Source of the DNA: Desulfovibrio sp. TomC
GTDB lineage: Bacteria; Desulfobacterota; Desulfovibrionia; Desulfovibrionales; Desulfovibrionaceae
Assembly: GCF_000801335.2 (NCBI RefSeq)
Contig: NZ_JSEH01000019.1
Coordinates: 45,362-109,361, forward strand
Reading direction: 5' to 3'
Length of the DNA stretch: 64,000 nt
Position 1 is the first letter of the stretch. Each line of letters opens with the position of its first letter. This document shows positions 8,263 to 16,812 of the stretch, one piece after another. A model generated the notes under the pieces. The model saw only the letters and a program-made list of their open reading frames with translations, did not search any database and was not told where the DNA came from. The translations under genes were made by a program, and so were the position numbers.

Positions 8263-8736
8263 CTAGCCCCACTCGTCATGGGGCGGATTGGACTTGCCGG
8301 TCATGGAGGCGATGTCGATGCGCACCACGGCCATGGCCGGAAAGTGCTCGGCCTTGAACCCCTCCACCGGCCCGCCGTGGCGGCGCATGAGGATGCGCAT
8401 GCCGGCCAGCTTTTCCGCCTCGTCCTCGACCAGGACCGCCGTGCCAAAGCCGATGACCGACTTGTAGTTGGTGGTCCAGTCGCAGGGCAGCTCGCCGGTG
8501 ACAATCTCCACGTCGCTGTCCACCTCGAAGCAGACCTTGGGGTGTTGCCGCAGGATGTCTATCTTCTTGCCTTTTTTAAACGAGTGAAAATAGATGCGCC
8601 CGGCGTCGTAGCCCATATTGACTGGTACCACGTAGGGCCATGTGCCGTCGTACATACCCAGGCGACAGATCTGCGACTGCATGAGCAACTGCTCCAGGAC
8701 CGCCTTGTCCTTGATTTCCCGCTCTTTTCTCCGCAT
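8263..8736 (-). CDS. Pyridoxamine 5'-phosphate oxidase-fold (NimA-like) flavoprotein
   Basis: A 157-residue split-barrel protein. Family features include the N-terminal helix 'EIKDKAVLEQLLMQSQICRL' with Gly-Met-Tyr, 'PYVVPVNMGYDAGRIYFHS' (FMN-binding strand region, about residues 34-52), then 'VCFEVD' and a late 'YKSVIGFGTAVLVED'. This matches the NimA/PPOX-like group, which binds FMN or heme and includes 5-nitroimidazole reductases. Actual substrates are mostly unknown. It stands next to the amidotransferase gene in the same orientation, 41 bp apart. Confidence 0.8.
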   Translation of the reverse strand: MRRKEREIKDKAVLEQLLMQSQICRLGMYDGTWPYVVPVNMGYDAGRIYFHSFKKGKKIDILRQHPKVCFEVDSDVEIVTGELPCDWTTNYKSVIGFGTAVLVEDEAEKLAGMRILMRRHGGPVEGFKAEHFPAMAVVRIDIASMTGKSNPPHDEWG

Positions 8737-8777
8737 ACCCCCACTCCTTTGCCCCGTCGGGCTCGTGCCGCTTTGGC

Positions 8778-9473
8778 CTATATGTCGGCCAGGGCGTCGA
8801 GAAACTGGTAGGCCAGGGTCTTGATGTCCTTAAAGACCTCGCGCCCGGCATGCATCTGCTTGGGATGATGCACGGTCGGGCCGGGGACAGCCACGTCTTC
8901 GGCGCAGTATTTGATCAGGCGCTGCATCCCGACAGGCGTTGTTTCCAAATGGTATTGCAAACCAACAACCTTGTGGTTGTAGACAAAGGCCTGATTGGCA
9001 CAGGCGGCCGAGCTGGCCGCATGAACGGCTCCGGGCGGGATGGCAAACGTGTCGCCGTGCCAGTGGAAAGCGTAATAGGACTCCGGGAAATTGGCAAAGA
9101 CCGGCTCGGCCAGTCCTTCGGGCGTCATGTGGACCTTGAACCAGCCTATCTCGGGCACGGGATTGCGCGACACCGATCCGCCAAGAACGACCGACAGGAA
9201 CTGCGCCCCCAGACAGACGCCAAGGACGGCCTTGTTCGCGGCCACAGCCGCCTCAATGGCTTTTTTCTCGCCGGCTATCCACGGGTACTCTTTCTCGTCA
9301 TAGACGCTCATGGGACCGCCCATGACCACGAGCATGTCGTAGTCGGCAGCAGCCGGCGGCGTTTCATCGGCAAAAAAGCTGGTGGCCGTGACTTCGTGGC
9401 CGCGCTCGGCAGCCCACAGGCCGATAGCGCCGACGTCTTCAAAGGGGACATGATAGAATGCATGCAACCGCAT
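8778..9473 (-). CDS. Class I glutamine amidotransferase-like protein
   Basis: A 231-residue GATase1-fold protein. The nucleophile is Cys87 in GVCLGAQ, with His and Glu of the triad in QYHLE near residue 183. This is the stand-alone type often annotated as GMP synthase-like amidotransferase. The start at 9473 is preferred because GGAGG precedes it and the sequence begins directly with the first core strand (MRLHAFYHVP). Whether it uses glutamine or a gamma-glutamyl compound cannot be told. Confidence 0.85.
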   Translation of the reverse strand: MRLHAFYHVPFEDVGAIGLWAAERGHEVTATSFFADETPPAAADYDMLVVMGGPMSVYDEKEYPWIAGEKKAIEAAVAANKAVLGVCLGAQFLSVVLGGSVSRNPVPEIGWFKVHMTPEGLAEPVFANFPESYYAFHWHGDTFAIPPGAVHAASSAACANQAFVYNHKVVGLQYHLETTPVGMQRLIKYCAEDVAVPGPTVHHPKQMHAGREVFKDIKTLAYQFLDALADI

Positions 9474-9665
9474 GGGGCAACCTCCGGTCTTGCAAAGGAC
9501 ACATCCGGCCCGGACGGGCGAACGTCGCATGGTGGGTTTCGCACCCCGCCTTGTCAAGAACCAAGGCGCATAACTTTGCGCTTTCCTACCGCGACGGTCC
9601 GGTATATAGCGGCATCATGACCGGTCCCGCCGGACCGCCATCACCAAACAACAGAGGTACCGCCC

Positions 9666-10973
9666 ATGCCAAATACCCCCTGGCACGCCCAGACCCTGGC
9701 CCTGCACGCCGGCCACACGCCGGATTCCGACACGCTCTCCCGGGCCGTGCCCATCCATCAGACCACAAGCTATCTCTTCCGCGATCCCGAACACGCCGCC
9801 AACCTCTTTGCCCTCAAGGAAGCCGGCTATATCTACACCCGCCTGGGCAACCCCACCACCGACGCGCTGGAGCGCCGGCTGGCCGCCCTGCACGGGGCCT
9901 CGGCCTGCGTGTGCACGGCGTCAGGCATGTCGGCCATTTTCTACGCCGTGGCCGCCATCACCAGGGCCGGCCAGAACATTGTCTCGGGGCTTAATCTCTA
10001 CGGCGGCACCCACACGCTCTTTGAGCATACCCTCAAGCGCTTCGGCATCGAGGTGCGTTTTGTCGATTCGTCCGATCCGGCCAACTTTGCCGCCGCCATC
10101 GACGAGAACACCCGTCTTGTCTACACCGAATCCATCGGCAACCCGCGCTGCAATGTGGACGACCTGCCGGCCATCGCCAAGGTGGCCCACGAGGCCGGCC
10201 TGCCCTTTATCATCGACAACACCGTGGCCGCGCCGCCGATCTTGAATCCCTTCGACCTCGGGGCCGACATCGCGGTCTATTCCCTGACCAAGATCATCGG
10301 CGGCCACGGCACGGCCATTGGCGGAGCCATTGTCGAGGCTGGCGGCTTCGACTGGTCGGCCGGGGGCAAATTCCCGGAGATCACCGCCCCGGACCCCACC
10401 TACCACGGGGCCAATTTCTGGGAAATGCTGTGCCAGCTTGAAGGCACGCCCTGCTCGGCCTTTTGCACCAAGGTGCGCACCGGGCTTATGCGCGACATCG
10501 GGGCCACGCCCTCGCCCTTTAACAGCTTTCTCGTCATCCAGGGCGTGGAGACGCTGCCGCTGCGGGCCAAGGCCCATTGCGCCAACGCCCAGAAAGTGGC
10601 CGAATTTCTGGAAGCCCACCCGGCCGTCGACTGGGTCAACTACGCCGGCCTGCCCAGCCACAAGGACCATGCCCGGGCCAAGGCGTTTTTCCCCATCGGC
10701 CCCGGCGCGGTCTTCGGTTTCGGCGTCAAGGGCGGCATTCCCGCCGGCAAGAAGTTCATCAGCGCCGTCAAACTCTGCTCGCATCTGGCCAATATCTTAG
10801 ACGCCAAGACGCTGGTCATCCATCCGGCCAGCACCACCCACTCCCAACTCACCCCGGCCGAGCAGCTCGAAGCCGGCGTGACCCCGGACATGGTGCGCAT
10901 TTCAGTCGGCATCGAAGACGTGGAAGATATTATTGCCGACCTGGATCAGGCGTTGCGAAAGGCCGGGGAGTAG
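9666..10973 (+). CDS. metY: O-acetylhomoserine sulfhydrylase / Cys-Met metabolism PLP enzyme
   Basis: A 435-residue PLP enzyme of the gamma-elimination/replacement family. The start '[20 protein letters not shown]', the 'YTRLGNPT' motif at about residues 57-64 and the PLP lysine at about residue 209 (YSLTKIIGG) fit O-acetylhomoserine aminocarboxypropyltransferase better than cystathionine synthase, as does the length of about 430. It would make homocysteine from O-acetylhomoserine and sulfide, which suits a sulfide-producing organism. Methionine gamma-lyase activity cannot be excluded. It is monocistronic; the 190-bp upstream region shows hairpins but no recognised SAM riboswitch. Confidence 0.87.
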   Translation: MPNTPWHAQTLALHAGHTPDSDTLSRAVPIHQTTSYLFRDPEHAANLFALKEAGYIYTRLGNPTTDALERRLAALHGASACVCTASGMSAIFYAVAAITRAGQNIVSGLNLYGGTHTLFEHTLKRFGIEVRFVDSSDPANFAAAIDENTRLVYTESIGNPRCNVDDLPAIAKVAHEAGLPFIIDNTVAAPPILNPFDLGADIAVYSLTKIIGGHGTAIGGAIVEAGGFDWSAGGKFPEITAPDPTYHGANFWEMLCQLEGTPCSAFCTKVRTGLMRDIGATPSPFNSFLVIQGVETLPLRAKAHCANAQKVAEFLEAHPAVDWVNYAGLPSHKDHARAKAFFPIGPGAVFGFGVKGGIPAGKKFISAVKLCSHLANILDAKTLVIHPASTTHSQLTPAEQLEAGVTPDMVRISVGIEDVEDIIADLDQALRKAGE

Positions 10974-11339
10974 GCAGGACACAACGGAGCGGCGAAGCGG
11001 TCTTTTTCCCTGCTGCGGTTGCAGCAACCTTGCGGCGACCGGGGGAGGAACGGCCATTTTCCGGGTACAGGCGAGAGGGGTCCCCTGTTTTGGCTCCCGC
11101 CGCCCCGGAGCACAGGCAGCCGGCTGCCTGTGCTCCGGGGCGGCTCCGAGCGCCAAGGCGGCCTGGGTCCGCGAAGGGCTTGGCCGGCCCCGGCAGGCCC
11201 GAGGCCCACGACCGGACAAGCCCCCCGTGGACGTCAGGCCCGCTTTCTTTTATCGACCCCAAAGGCGAATGCGGGGTGCGGCCAAATCCGTCCCGCTCTC
11301 CATCAACCCCCACTGTTTTGCCATACCCACGAGCATGCT
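10974..11339. other. Intergenic stretch of 366 bp with a long palindrome
   Basis: No gene is supported. The frame upstream of the radical SAM start stays open but reads as low-complexity Gly/Arg/Pro sequence. The stretch contains the 46-bp perfect palindrome at 11099-11144, which probably forms a hairpin or cruciform. A GGAGCGGCGAAGCGG region just after the metY stop may also fold. Confidence 0.5.
11099..11144. repeat. 46-bp perfect palindrome
   Basis: From GCCGCCCCGGAGCACAGGCAG at the left, the sequence is its own reverse complement across 46 bp with no loop; the centre is GGCAGCC/GGCTGCC. Pairing breaks on both sides (C at 11098 against T at 11145). It sits between metY and the radical SAM gene. 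Possible roles are bidirectional terminator, protein-binding site or replication/recombination structure. Confidence 0.8.
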
Positions 11340-12773
11340 ATGCAAGCCATGACGTCTCCCGGCGCCAAGCCGGCCCTGCTCGCCACCCCGTCGCGCCTGT
11401 TCGTCGAGACAACATCCCGGTGCAATCTGCGCTGCCCCATGTGCGTCAAGCATTCGGGCCCGGGTCACGCTCCTGAAGGCGACATGTCCCCGGCGATTTT
11501 CGAGGCGCTTGAGCCGGCCTTTCCCCAGCTCCAGGCGCTGATCCTCAACGGCATCGGGGAACCGCTCCTGCACCCCCGGCTGGAAGCGTGCATCCAGGCC
11601 GGCAAGCGGTCCATGCCGGCCGGCAGCTGGATCGGATTTCAAACCAACGGCCATCTCCTCACCCAGACCCGCGCCAGCGCCCTTCTTGAAGCGGGGCTGG
11701 ACCGGATCTTCCTGTCCGTCGACGCGACGTCGCCGGAGTTGTTCGAGACCGTCCGCAAAGGCGGCAATCTGGGCCATGTCGAGCGGGCTCTCGGGGCCTT
11801 GGCCCAGGCCCAAAAAGACCATCCCGGGGCCAGGCTGGAAGTCGGGGCGGAATTCGTGGTTATGCGCGAGAATATGCAGGAACTGCCGACCCTCGTGGCC
11901 TGGCTGGCCAGACGCGGCGTAACCCGGCTTGTCGTCTCGCACCTTCTGCCCTTTGCCCCGGCCATGGCGGATCAGCCCGTTTTCGGCATCAATGCCGAGT
12001 CCTCGGAACTTTTTTTCAAGGAATGGTCCGCCAGAGCCCTGCAAGAACACATTGACCTGACGCAGTATTTCAACATCCTTTGGAAATACAAAAAGAGCCC
12101 GGAGGATTTGCGAACCATCGATTTCGTTCAAAAAATATCCGCCCAGGCCTGCCTGCACGATATCCCGTTTCATATCGGCAACCTTATTGCCGGCGAAGAT
12201 CTCAGCCAGCCCGAATCGATCTTTCGCAAGGCAGCCTCCGTGGCCGCGCAAGTCGGTCTCCATCTGGCCCTGCCCGCGCTGCGGCCGCTCAGCAATCACG
12301 CCTGTTTCGCCATCAAGCATGGCGGCATGTTCATTACCTGGGATGGCAAGGTCTCCCCGTGCCATTTCCTCTGGCGCAATTCCAGCTGCCATTTATACGG
12401 ACGGGAAAAGCAGGTCTCGCAACGATTTTTCGGCGACCTGTCCCAGGGCAGCCTCCTGGGAATCTGGAACGATCCGGCCTACAGGCAATTCCGGACCGAT
12501 GTGCTGCGGCGGCGCTATCCCCATTGCCCCGGCTGCAACGTGTATCCCTGCGAAGACATTGACTCGGCAGATTTCGCCAATGATTGCTACGGAGAGACCG
12601 TTCCGTGCGGCGACTGTCTGTGGAGCATGGGCCTGCTCCAGTGTATGGGCCAGGAGGATGTCGGGGAGGAACTCACGCAGCAGAATCTGGCGGAACTAGC
12701 CGCCGTGCGGCAGCAACTTGGGGAAGCTTCCAGGGGATACCCCGGCGGCGGCAAGGCCAGCGGGGCTCCTTAA
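11340..12773 (+). CDS. Radical SAM/SPASM-domain protein
   Basis: A 477-residue enzyme (start at 11340; an ATG three codons on is equally possible). The radical SAM cluster motif is CNLRCPMC at about residues 26-33, with 'GIGEPLLHP' as the SAM-binding GGE-like motif. From about residue 320 a Cys-rich SPASM-like region binds extra Fe-S clusters: a Cys in HACFAIK, then SPCHF, and CPGCNVYPCED followed by CGDC near the C-terminus. Such proteins mature peptides or enzymes or modify small molecules. No precursor peptide is seen nearby. It is convergent with the Mo/W oxidoreductase gene (10 bp between stops), so a shared role is only a suggestion. Confidence 0.85.
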   Translation: MQAMTSPGAKPALLATPSRLFVETTSRCNLRCPMCVKHSGPGHAPEGDMSPAIFEALEPAFPQLQALILNGIGEPLLHPRLEACIQAGKRSMPAGSWIGFQTNGHLLTQTRASALLEAGLDRIFLSVDATSPELFETVRKGGNLGHVERALGALAQAQKDHPGARLEVGAEFVVMRENMQELPTLVAWLARRGVTRLVVSHLLPFAPAMADQPVFGINAESSELFFKEWSARALQEHIDLTQYFNILWKYKKSPEDLRTIDFVQKISAQACLHDIPFHIGNLIAGEDLSQPESIFRKAASVAAQVGLHLALPALRPLSNHACFAIKHGGMFITWDGKVSPCHFLWRNSSCHLYGREKQVSQRFFGDLSQGSLLGIWNDPAYRQFRTDVLRRRYPHCPGCNVYPCEDIDSADFANDCYGETVPCGDCLWSMGLLQCMGQEDVGEELTQQNLAELAAVRQQLGEASRGYPGGGKASGAP

Positions 12774-12783
12774 ACAAACCGCC

Positions 12784-14895
12784 TCACTCCTTCACAACCG
12801 CACACAGCAGTCCCCGCAGCTGGTACGAACCAAAGGCCGGGTCATAGGGCGGGCCGGCGTTGGTCAGAACGTTGGCCGCCGACTCCAGCTCGCCGAAATG
12901 GCCCGCGCCCCGTTCCGGGAACCACCAGCCGTGGTCGACGCTTACCACCCCGTCCATGATGTCCGGCGTCACCCGCACCCGCATACGGATGCTCCCGCGC
13001 GGACTCGATACCCGCGCCCAGTCGCCGTCGGCCACGCCGCACGCGGCCGCCGTCCCCGGCGAAAGCTCCACCAGCGGATCGGGCCGCCTCTTGCGCAGAA
13101 AGTCGATCTGCCGGCCCTCGCTGTGGAAAAATTCCAGCCGCCGCGCCCCGGTGGTCAGGACCAGCGGAAACTCCCGGGCCGTGTCCGGCGTCGAGACCGG
13201 GCTTTCCGGCGGTTCGTAATAGCTCGGCAGCGGGTCGTAGCCAAGCCGGGCCAGCGGCTTGGAAAAAAGCTCCACCCGGCGCGAGGGCGTGCGAAAGCCT
13301 TTTTCCAGGTAACGGCGGTAGCCCGGTGGGGCCAGGACCAGACCGCGCTCGGCCAGCTCGGCAAAGGTCACCCCGGCCGGGCGCAGCCGGGCGTCAAAGA
13401 TGGCCTCCAGGGGCTCGTCCGCCCCGGTTAGCCCCAGGCGGCCGGCCAGATCGTTTAAAATATGCTCAATCTGCCGGCACTCGCCTGTCTGCACCAGCTT
13501 GCGGTGGGCGCCAACGCCGCGCGGCGCCACCAGCGGCAGCTCAATAATGCCGTCGATCTCCGGCCACATGGCCCCAGGCAGCACGTAATCGGCCAAGGCC
13601 GCCGTTGGCGTCAGGAAATGATCCGTGACCACCAGCAGATCCAGGGCTGTAAGCGACTCCAGCACAGCCCGGGAATCGGCCACCGTGGCCAGCGGATTGT
13701 TGCCAAAGAGCAACAGCGCCCGCACCCGATACGGGTCGCCCGTGCGCATGGCCGCAAAAAGCCCGGGAATATGGGCCGAAGGCATAAAGGCCCGGAAGCC
13801 GCCCAAAAGCTTGAACTGCTGCGCCCCGATGCGCCGCCCCAAGGCCTCGGCCGGCAACTCCTGGCGCAAGACCGGATACGCGCCGATCAGGTCTTCGCCA
13901 AAGACGTCCCCGCCCGGCACGTCGAGGTTGCCGGTCAGTCCGCGCAAAATGGCCACCGCCCGCACCGTCTGCAGGCTGTTGGGGTTCTGCTCGATGGACA
14001 CGCCCCAATCGAGAATGGACGGCTTGTCCAGGGCATAGCGCCGGGCCGCTTCCAGCATCGACGCCGCCGGCACCCCGGTCACCGCCTCGGCCCAGGCCGG
14101 CGTATACCCGGCCACGGCCTGACGCAGTTCGACAAAGCCCGTGGTATGCTGCTCCACAAACTCCCGGTCGTACCAGCCCTCTTCGATGATCGCCCGGATC
14201 ATGGCCAGGGCCAGCCCGGCGTCGGTGCCCGGCCGGATCGGCAGCCACAGGCCGCAGAGCTTGGCCGTCTCGCTCCGCCTGGGGTCCACGGCAATGCCGA
14301 AGGCCCCGGCCGCCAGGGCCTTTTTCACCGGAAACGACAGCTCCCCGTCCGGTCCCGAGACCAGAGGATTGTGGCCCCAGAACAAAATGGTGCGCGGCGG
14401 CGTGTCGCCGTAATAATCCCCAACCACAAAGCCGCCGTAGGTCAGATTGGAGACGGTGATGCGCGGGATAAAGCAGTTGGCCAGCCCCGGCTCATACCAG
14501 TTGGGCGTGCCAAAGGTGTTGGCAAAACGGATGACGTGGAAATAATGCGGCCGCCCGGTCCCCTGGCCCAAGGCCACCGACTCCGGCCCGGTCTCCCGAC
14601 GAAAGGCATCCAGCCGCGCCGCTATGTCGCCCAAAGCCTCGTCCCAGGACACCGGCGCAAAACGTCCGCTCCCCCGCTCCCCAACCCGCCGAAGCGGCAC
14701 GGTCAGCCGGTCCGGGTGATACAGCATCGCCGGCACGGACAAGCCCTTGACGCACATCCGCCCCAGATTAAACGGCGAGCCCAAGCCCGGCCGCACCCGC
14801 ACCACCCGCCCATCCGCCACCGTCACCCGGGCGGCGCAGCCGCCGTGACAGCCGCGACAGATAGTAGAGTGGTCGCCGTCGTGGAAAGTCGTCAT
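12784..14895 (-). CDS. Molybdopterin (Mo/W-bisPGD) oxidoreductase, second single-subunit paralogue
   Basis: A 703-residue DMSO-reductase family protein parallel to that at 2796-4922. The 4Fe-4S motif is C13-x2-C16-x3-C20-x27-C48 followed by Val-Lys-Gly. The probable metal-ligand Cys is in LANCFIPR. The C-terminal dinucleotide-binding domain contains 'FPLVLTTGARRLEFFHSEGRQ'-like sequence and the HGWWFPE motif. It has no TAT leader and no neighbouring electron-transfer subunit. Shared details with the first paralogue (CRGCHG at the N-terminus, LGQGTGRP/LCQGTGRP, NCFxPR, FFHSEGRQID) show they are one subfamily. The substrate is unknown. Confidence 0.88.
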   Translation of the reverse strand: MTTFHDGDHSTICRGCHGGCAARVTVADGRVVRVRPGLGSPFNLGRMCVKGLSVPAMLYHPDRLTVPLRRVGERGSGRFAPVSWDEALGDIAARLDAFRRETGPESVALGQGTGRPHYFHVIRFANTFGTPNWYEPGLANCFIPRITVSNLTYGGFVVGDYYGDTPPRTILFWGHNPLVSGPDGELSFPVKKALAAGAFGIAVDPRRSETAKLCGLWLPIRPGTDAGLALAMIRAIIEEGWYDREFVEQHTTGFVELRQAVAGYTPAWAEAVTGVPAASMLEAARRYALDKPSILDWGVSIEQNPNSLQTVRAVAILRGLTGNLDVPGGDVFGEDLIGAYPVLRQELPAEALGRRIGAQQFKLLGGFRAFMPSAHIPGLFAAMRTGDPYRVRALLLFGNNPLATVADSRAVLESLTALDLLVVTDHFLTPTAALADYVLPGAMWPEIDGIIELPLVAPRGVGAHRKLVQTGECRQIEHILNDLAGRLGLTGADEPLEAIFDARLRPAGVTFAELAERGLVLAPPGYRRYLEKGFRTPSRRVELFSKPLARLGYDPLPSYYEPPESPVSTPDTAREFPLVLTTGARRLEFFHSEGRQIDFLRKRRPDPLVELSPGTAAACGVADGDWARVSSPRGSIRMRVRVTPDIMDGVVSVDHGWWFPERGAGHFGELESAANVLTNAGPPYDPAFGSYQLRGLLCAVVKE

Positions 14896-15008
14896 GGAAG
14901 AGTGCCTCCGGCGGCCGGGGGCGGCGAGAGCAGAAAAGGCAAAAGAGGCCTCCGGCGGCCGGGGGGGATAATCCCCCCCGAACCCCCTTGATGGGAAAGG
15001 GTATTGAG
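14893..15008. repeat. Dispersed GC-rich intergenic repeat (double copy)
   Basis: Two copies of TGCCTCCGGCGGCCGGGGG-type sequence, about 45 bp apart. The second is followed by a GGGGGGGATAATCCCCCCC hairpin and 'gaacccccttgatgggaaag'. It lies between the upstream end of the Mo/W oxidoreductase gene and the DUF1772 gene. Confidence 0.7.
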
Positions 15009-15055
15009 GAGGGGTGCGGTCTGGGCAAGGGGCGGGGGCATGGCCGGTTGTGCAA

Positions 15056-15484
15056 TCAGGTCAGCGCCAGGAAGAAACAGACCACGGCCAGAAAGCCCAG
15101 GGCCGTGCGCGAGGCGTGGAGCAGGTTCCACTTCTCCAACAGTGCCCGGGTGACGGCGTCGGCCGTGTCCGGGTCGGCGGCCATGAGTGCGCGGTTGACC
15201 GGCATGATGTAGCGGTAGGTCACCACCCAGTTGGCAATGGAAAAGAGCGCGCCGGTGACGTAGAGCGCCTTGCCGGCCCAGTAGGCGGCCAGCAAACCGA
15301 AGAAAAAGCCGCCGATGGCCAGACTCGCCTGCATCCGCAGGGCTCGCGGGTAGCTGGCCTGCCACTGGGCCAGCATCTCGCCGTCCAGGAGCACCCGCCG
15401 GGCCGGATGCTCGACCAGATTGATGTACAGGGCCGCGCCGGTAAAGGCGGCCATCATGGCCAGGGCAATGGCTCCAAATTCCAT
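15056..15484 (-). CDS. DUF1772 (anthrone oxygenase-like) membrane protein
   Basis: A 142-residue membrane protein with about four hydrophobic segments (residues 5-25, 55-75, 80-98 and 122-141). It carries family features such as 'GAALYINLVEHPAR' near the N-terminus and 'NWVVTYRYIMPVNRAL' in the middle. DUF1772 proteins are small membrane proteins of unknown reaction, some related to anthrone oxygenases. It lies 15 bp downstream of the aminotransferase gene in the same direction and may be the last gene of that transcript. Confidence 0.75.
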   Translation of the reverse strand: MEFGAIALAMMAAFTGAALYINLVEHPARRVLLDGEMLAQWQASYPRALRMQASLAIGGFFFGLLAAYWAGKALYVTGALFSIANWVVTYRYIMPVNRALMAADPDTADAVTRALLEKWNLLHASRTALGFLAVVCFFLALT

Positions 15485-15499
15485 ACAGGCAGTCTCCGC

Positions 15500-16612
15500 T
15501 TACGCGCCGACCGCAGCCAGGGTGTCGCACAGGGCGGCAATGGCCGTGTCCTGTTCGGTATCGGTCAGCGACGGGTACATGGGCAGGGAGAAAATCTCCC
15601 GGGCCGCCAGTTCGGTGTGCGGCAGGTCGCCTTCACTGTAGCCCAGATGGGCATAGCCCGTCATGGTGTGGATGGGCCAGGGATAGCTGATATTGACGTT
15701 GACGTCCCGGGCCTTGAGCCCGGCCATGACGGCGTCGCGCTGCGGATGGCGCACCACGTAGAGATAGTAGGCGTGCTCGTTGCCCGGGGCGGTTTGGGGC
15801 AGGGTCAGCGACGTGCCGGCCAGGGCGGCGTCATAGCGGGCGGCCAGTTCCCGGCGACGGGCGATATAGGCCGGCAGATGGGCGAGCTTGCCCCGCAGAA
15901 TGGCGGCGTGGATTTCGTCGAGCCGGCTGTTGTAGCCGTGCTCCAGGGCGTAATAGGTCTTTTCCATGCCGTAGAAACGCAGCTTGCGCAGCTTTTTGTC
16001 GATGGCCTCGTTGCTGGTCAGGACCATGCCGCCGTCGCCGTAGGTCCCGAGGATCTTGGTCGGGTAAAACGAAAAGGCGGCGGCATCGGCCAGGGAGCCG
16101 CAGACCTGGCCGTGGCGGGTCGCGCCGTGGGACTGGGCGCAGTCCTCGATGACCAGCAGGTTGTGGCGGGCGGCAACCGCAGCCACGGTCTCCATGGCCA
16201 CGCACTGACCGAAAAGATGGACAGGCACAATGGCCCGGGTGCGCGGCGTGACGGCCGCTTCCAGTTTGTCGACGTCCATCAGGTAGGTGGCCGGGTCGAT
16301 ATCGACGAACCGAGGCACGCCTCCGGCGCTGACAATGGCCGAAACCGTCGGCACGGCGGTGTTGGAGACGGTGATGACCTCGTCGCCGGCTCCCAGGCCG
16401 GCGGCCAGCAGGGCCAGCATGACGGCGCTGGTGCCGTTGTCCACGCCAACGCCGTGGGCCGCGCCGCAGTAGTCGGCAAATTCCCGCTCAAAGGCGGCCA
16501 CATTGGGGCCGAGAATGAGTTTGCCCGAGGCCAGCACCGCTTCCACGGCCGCCAGGATCTCGCCGCGCTCGGCTTCGTATTCTTTCAAATATCCCCAAAC
16601 ATTCACGGGCAT
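15500..16612 (-). CDS. DegT/DnrJ/EryC1-family sugar aminotransferase
   Basis: A 370-residue PLP-dependent aminotransferase acting on nucleotide-linked ketosugars. The PLP lysine is about residue 186 in SFYPTKILG, followed by the GDGG motif typical of the family. VDNGTSA near residue 58 and EDCAQSHGA near 156 bind phosphate and PLP. I chose ATG 16612 over the GTG at 16621 because GAGGAG sits 8 nt upstream. In this operon it probably aminates C3 of a dTDP-hexulose, as QdtB/FdtB-type enzymes do after a 3,4-ketoisomerase. That assignment is inferred from the neighbours. Confidence 0.9.
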   Translation of the reverse strand: MPVNVWGYLKEYEAERGEILAAVEAVLASGKLILGPNVAAFEREFADYCGAAHGVGVDNGTSAVMLALLAAGLGAGDEVITVSNTAVPTVSAIVSAGGVPRFVDIDPATYLMDVDKLEAAVTPRTRAIVPVHLFGQCVAMETVAAVAARHNLLVIEDCAQSHGATRHGQVCGSLADAAAFSFYPTKILGTYGDGGMVLTSNEAIDKKLRKLRFYGMEKTYYALEHGYNSRLDEIHAAILRGKLAHLPAYIARRRELAARYDAALAGTSLTLPQTAPGNEHAYYLYVVRHPQRDAVMAGLKARDVNVNISYPWPIHTMTGYAHLGYSEGDLPHTELAAREIFSLPMYPSLTDTEQDTAIAALCDTLAAVGA

Positions 16613-16675
16613 AGTGTACACTCCTCACTCTCGTCATTCCCGCGCCGAAGCAGGCGGCGGCTCCGCATCAAGCAT

Positions 16676-16800
16676 CAGCTTCGGCTGCCCCGGTCCCCAG
16701 CCGACCGGATTGCCGACCACCACCAAAACCCCTTAAAAAACTTCTCCCGTCGAGGGGTCCGGGGGGATCATCCCCCCGGCCGCCGGAGGCATCTTCGTCT
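16676..16800. repeat. Long copy of the dispersed intergenic repeat
   Basis: Matches the unit at 8120-8252 from 'ccccggtccccagccgaccgg' through 'attgccgaccaccaccaaaa' and 'ggggtccggggggatcatcc' to GGCCGCCGGAGGCATCTTC. It interrupts the otherwise tightly packed sugar operon, between the aminotransferase and oxidoreductase genes. Confidence 0.75.
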
Positions 16801-16812
16801 TTCCCCCCTTCT

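Noticed and set aside
9474..9665. SAM or SAH riboswitch upstream of metY
   Set aside because: Hairpins such as GGTCCGG/CCGGACC exist but I could not match a known riboswitch consensus.
13462..14991. Plus-strand frame of 509 codons opposite the second Mo/W oxidoreductase
   Set aside because: Antisense shadow rich in Arg, Gln, Gly and His; no motif.
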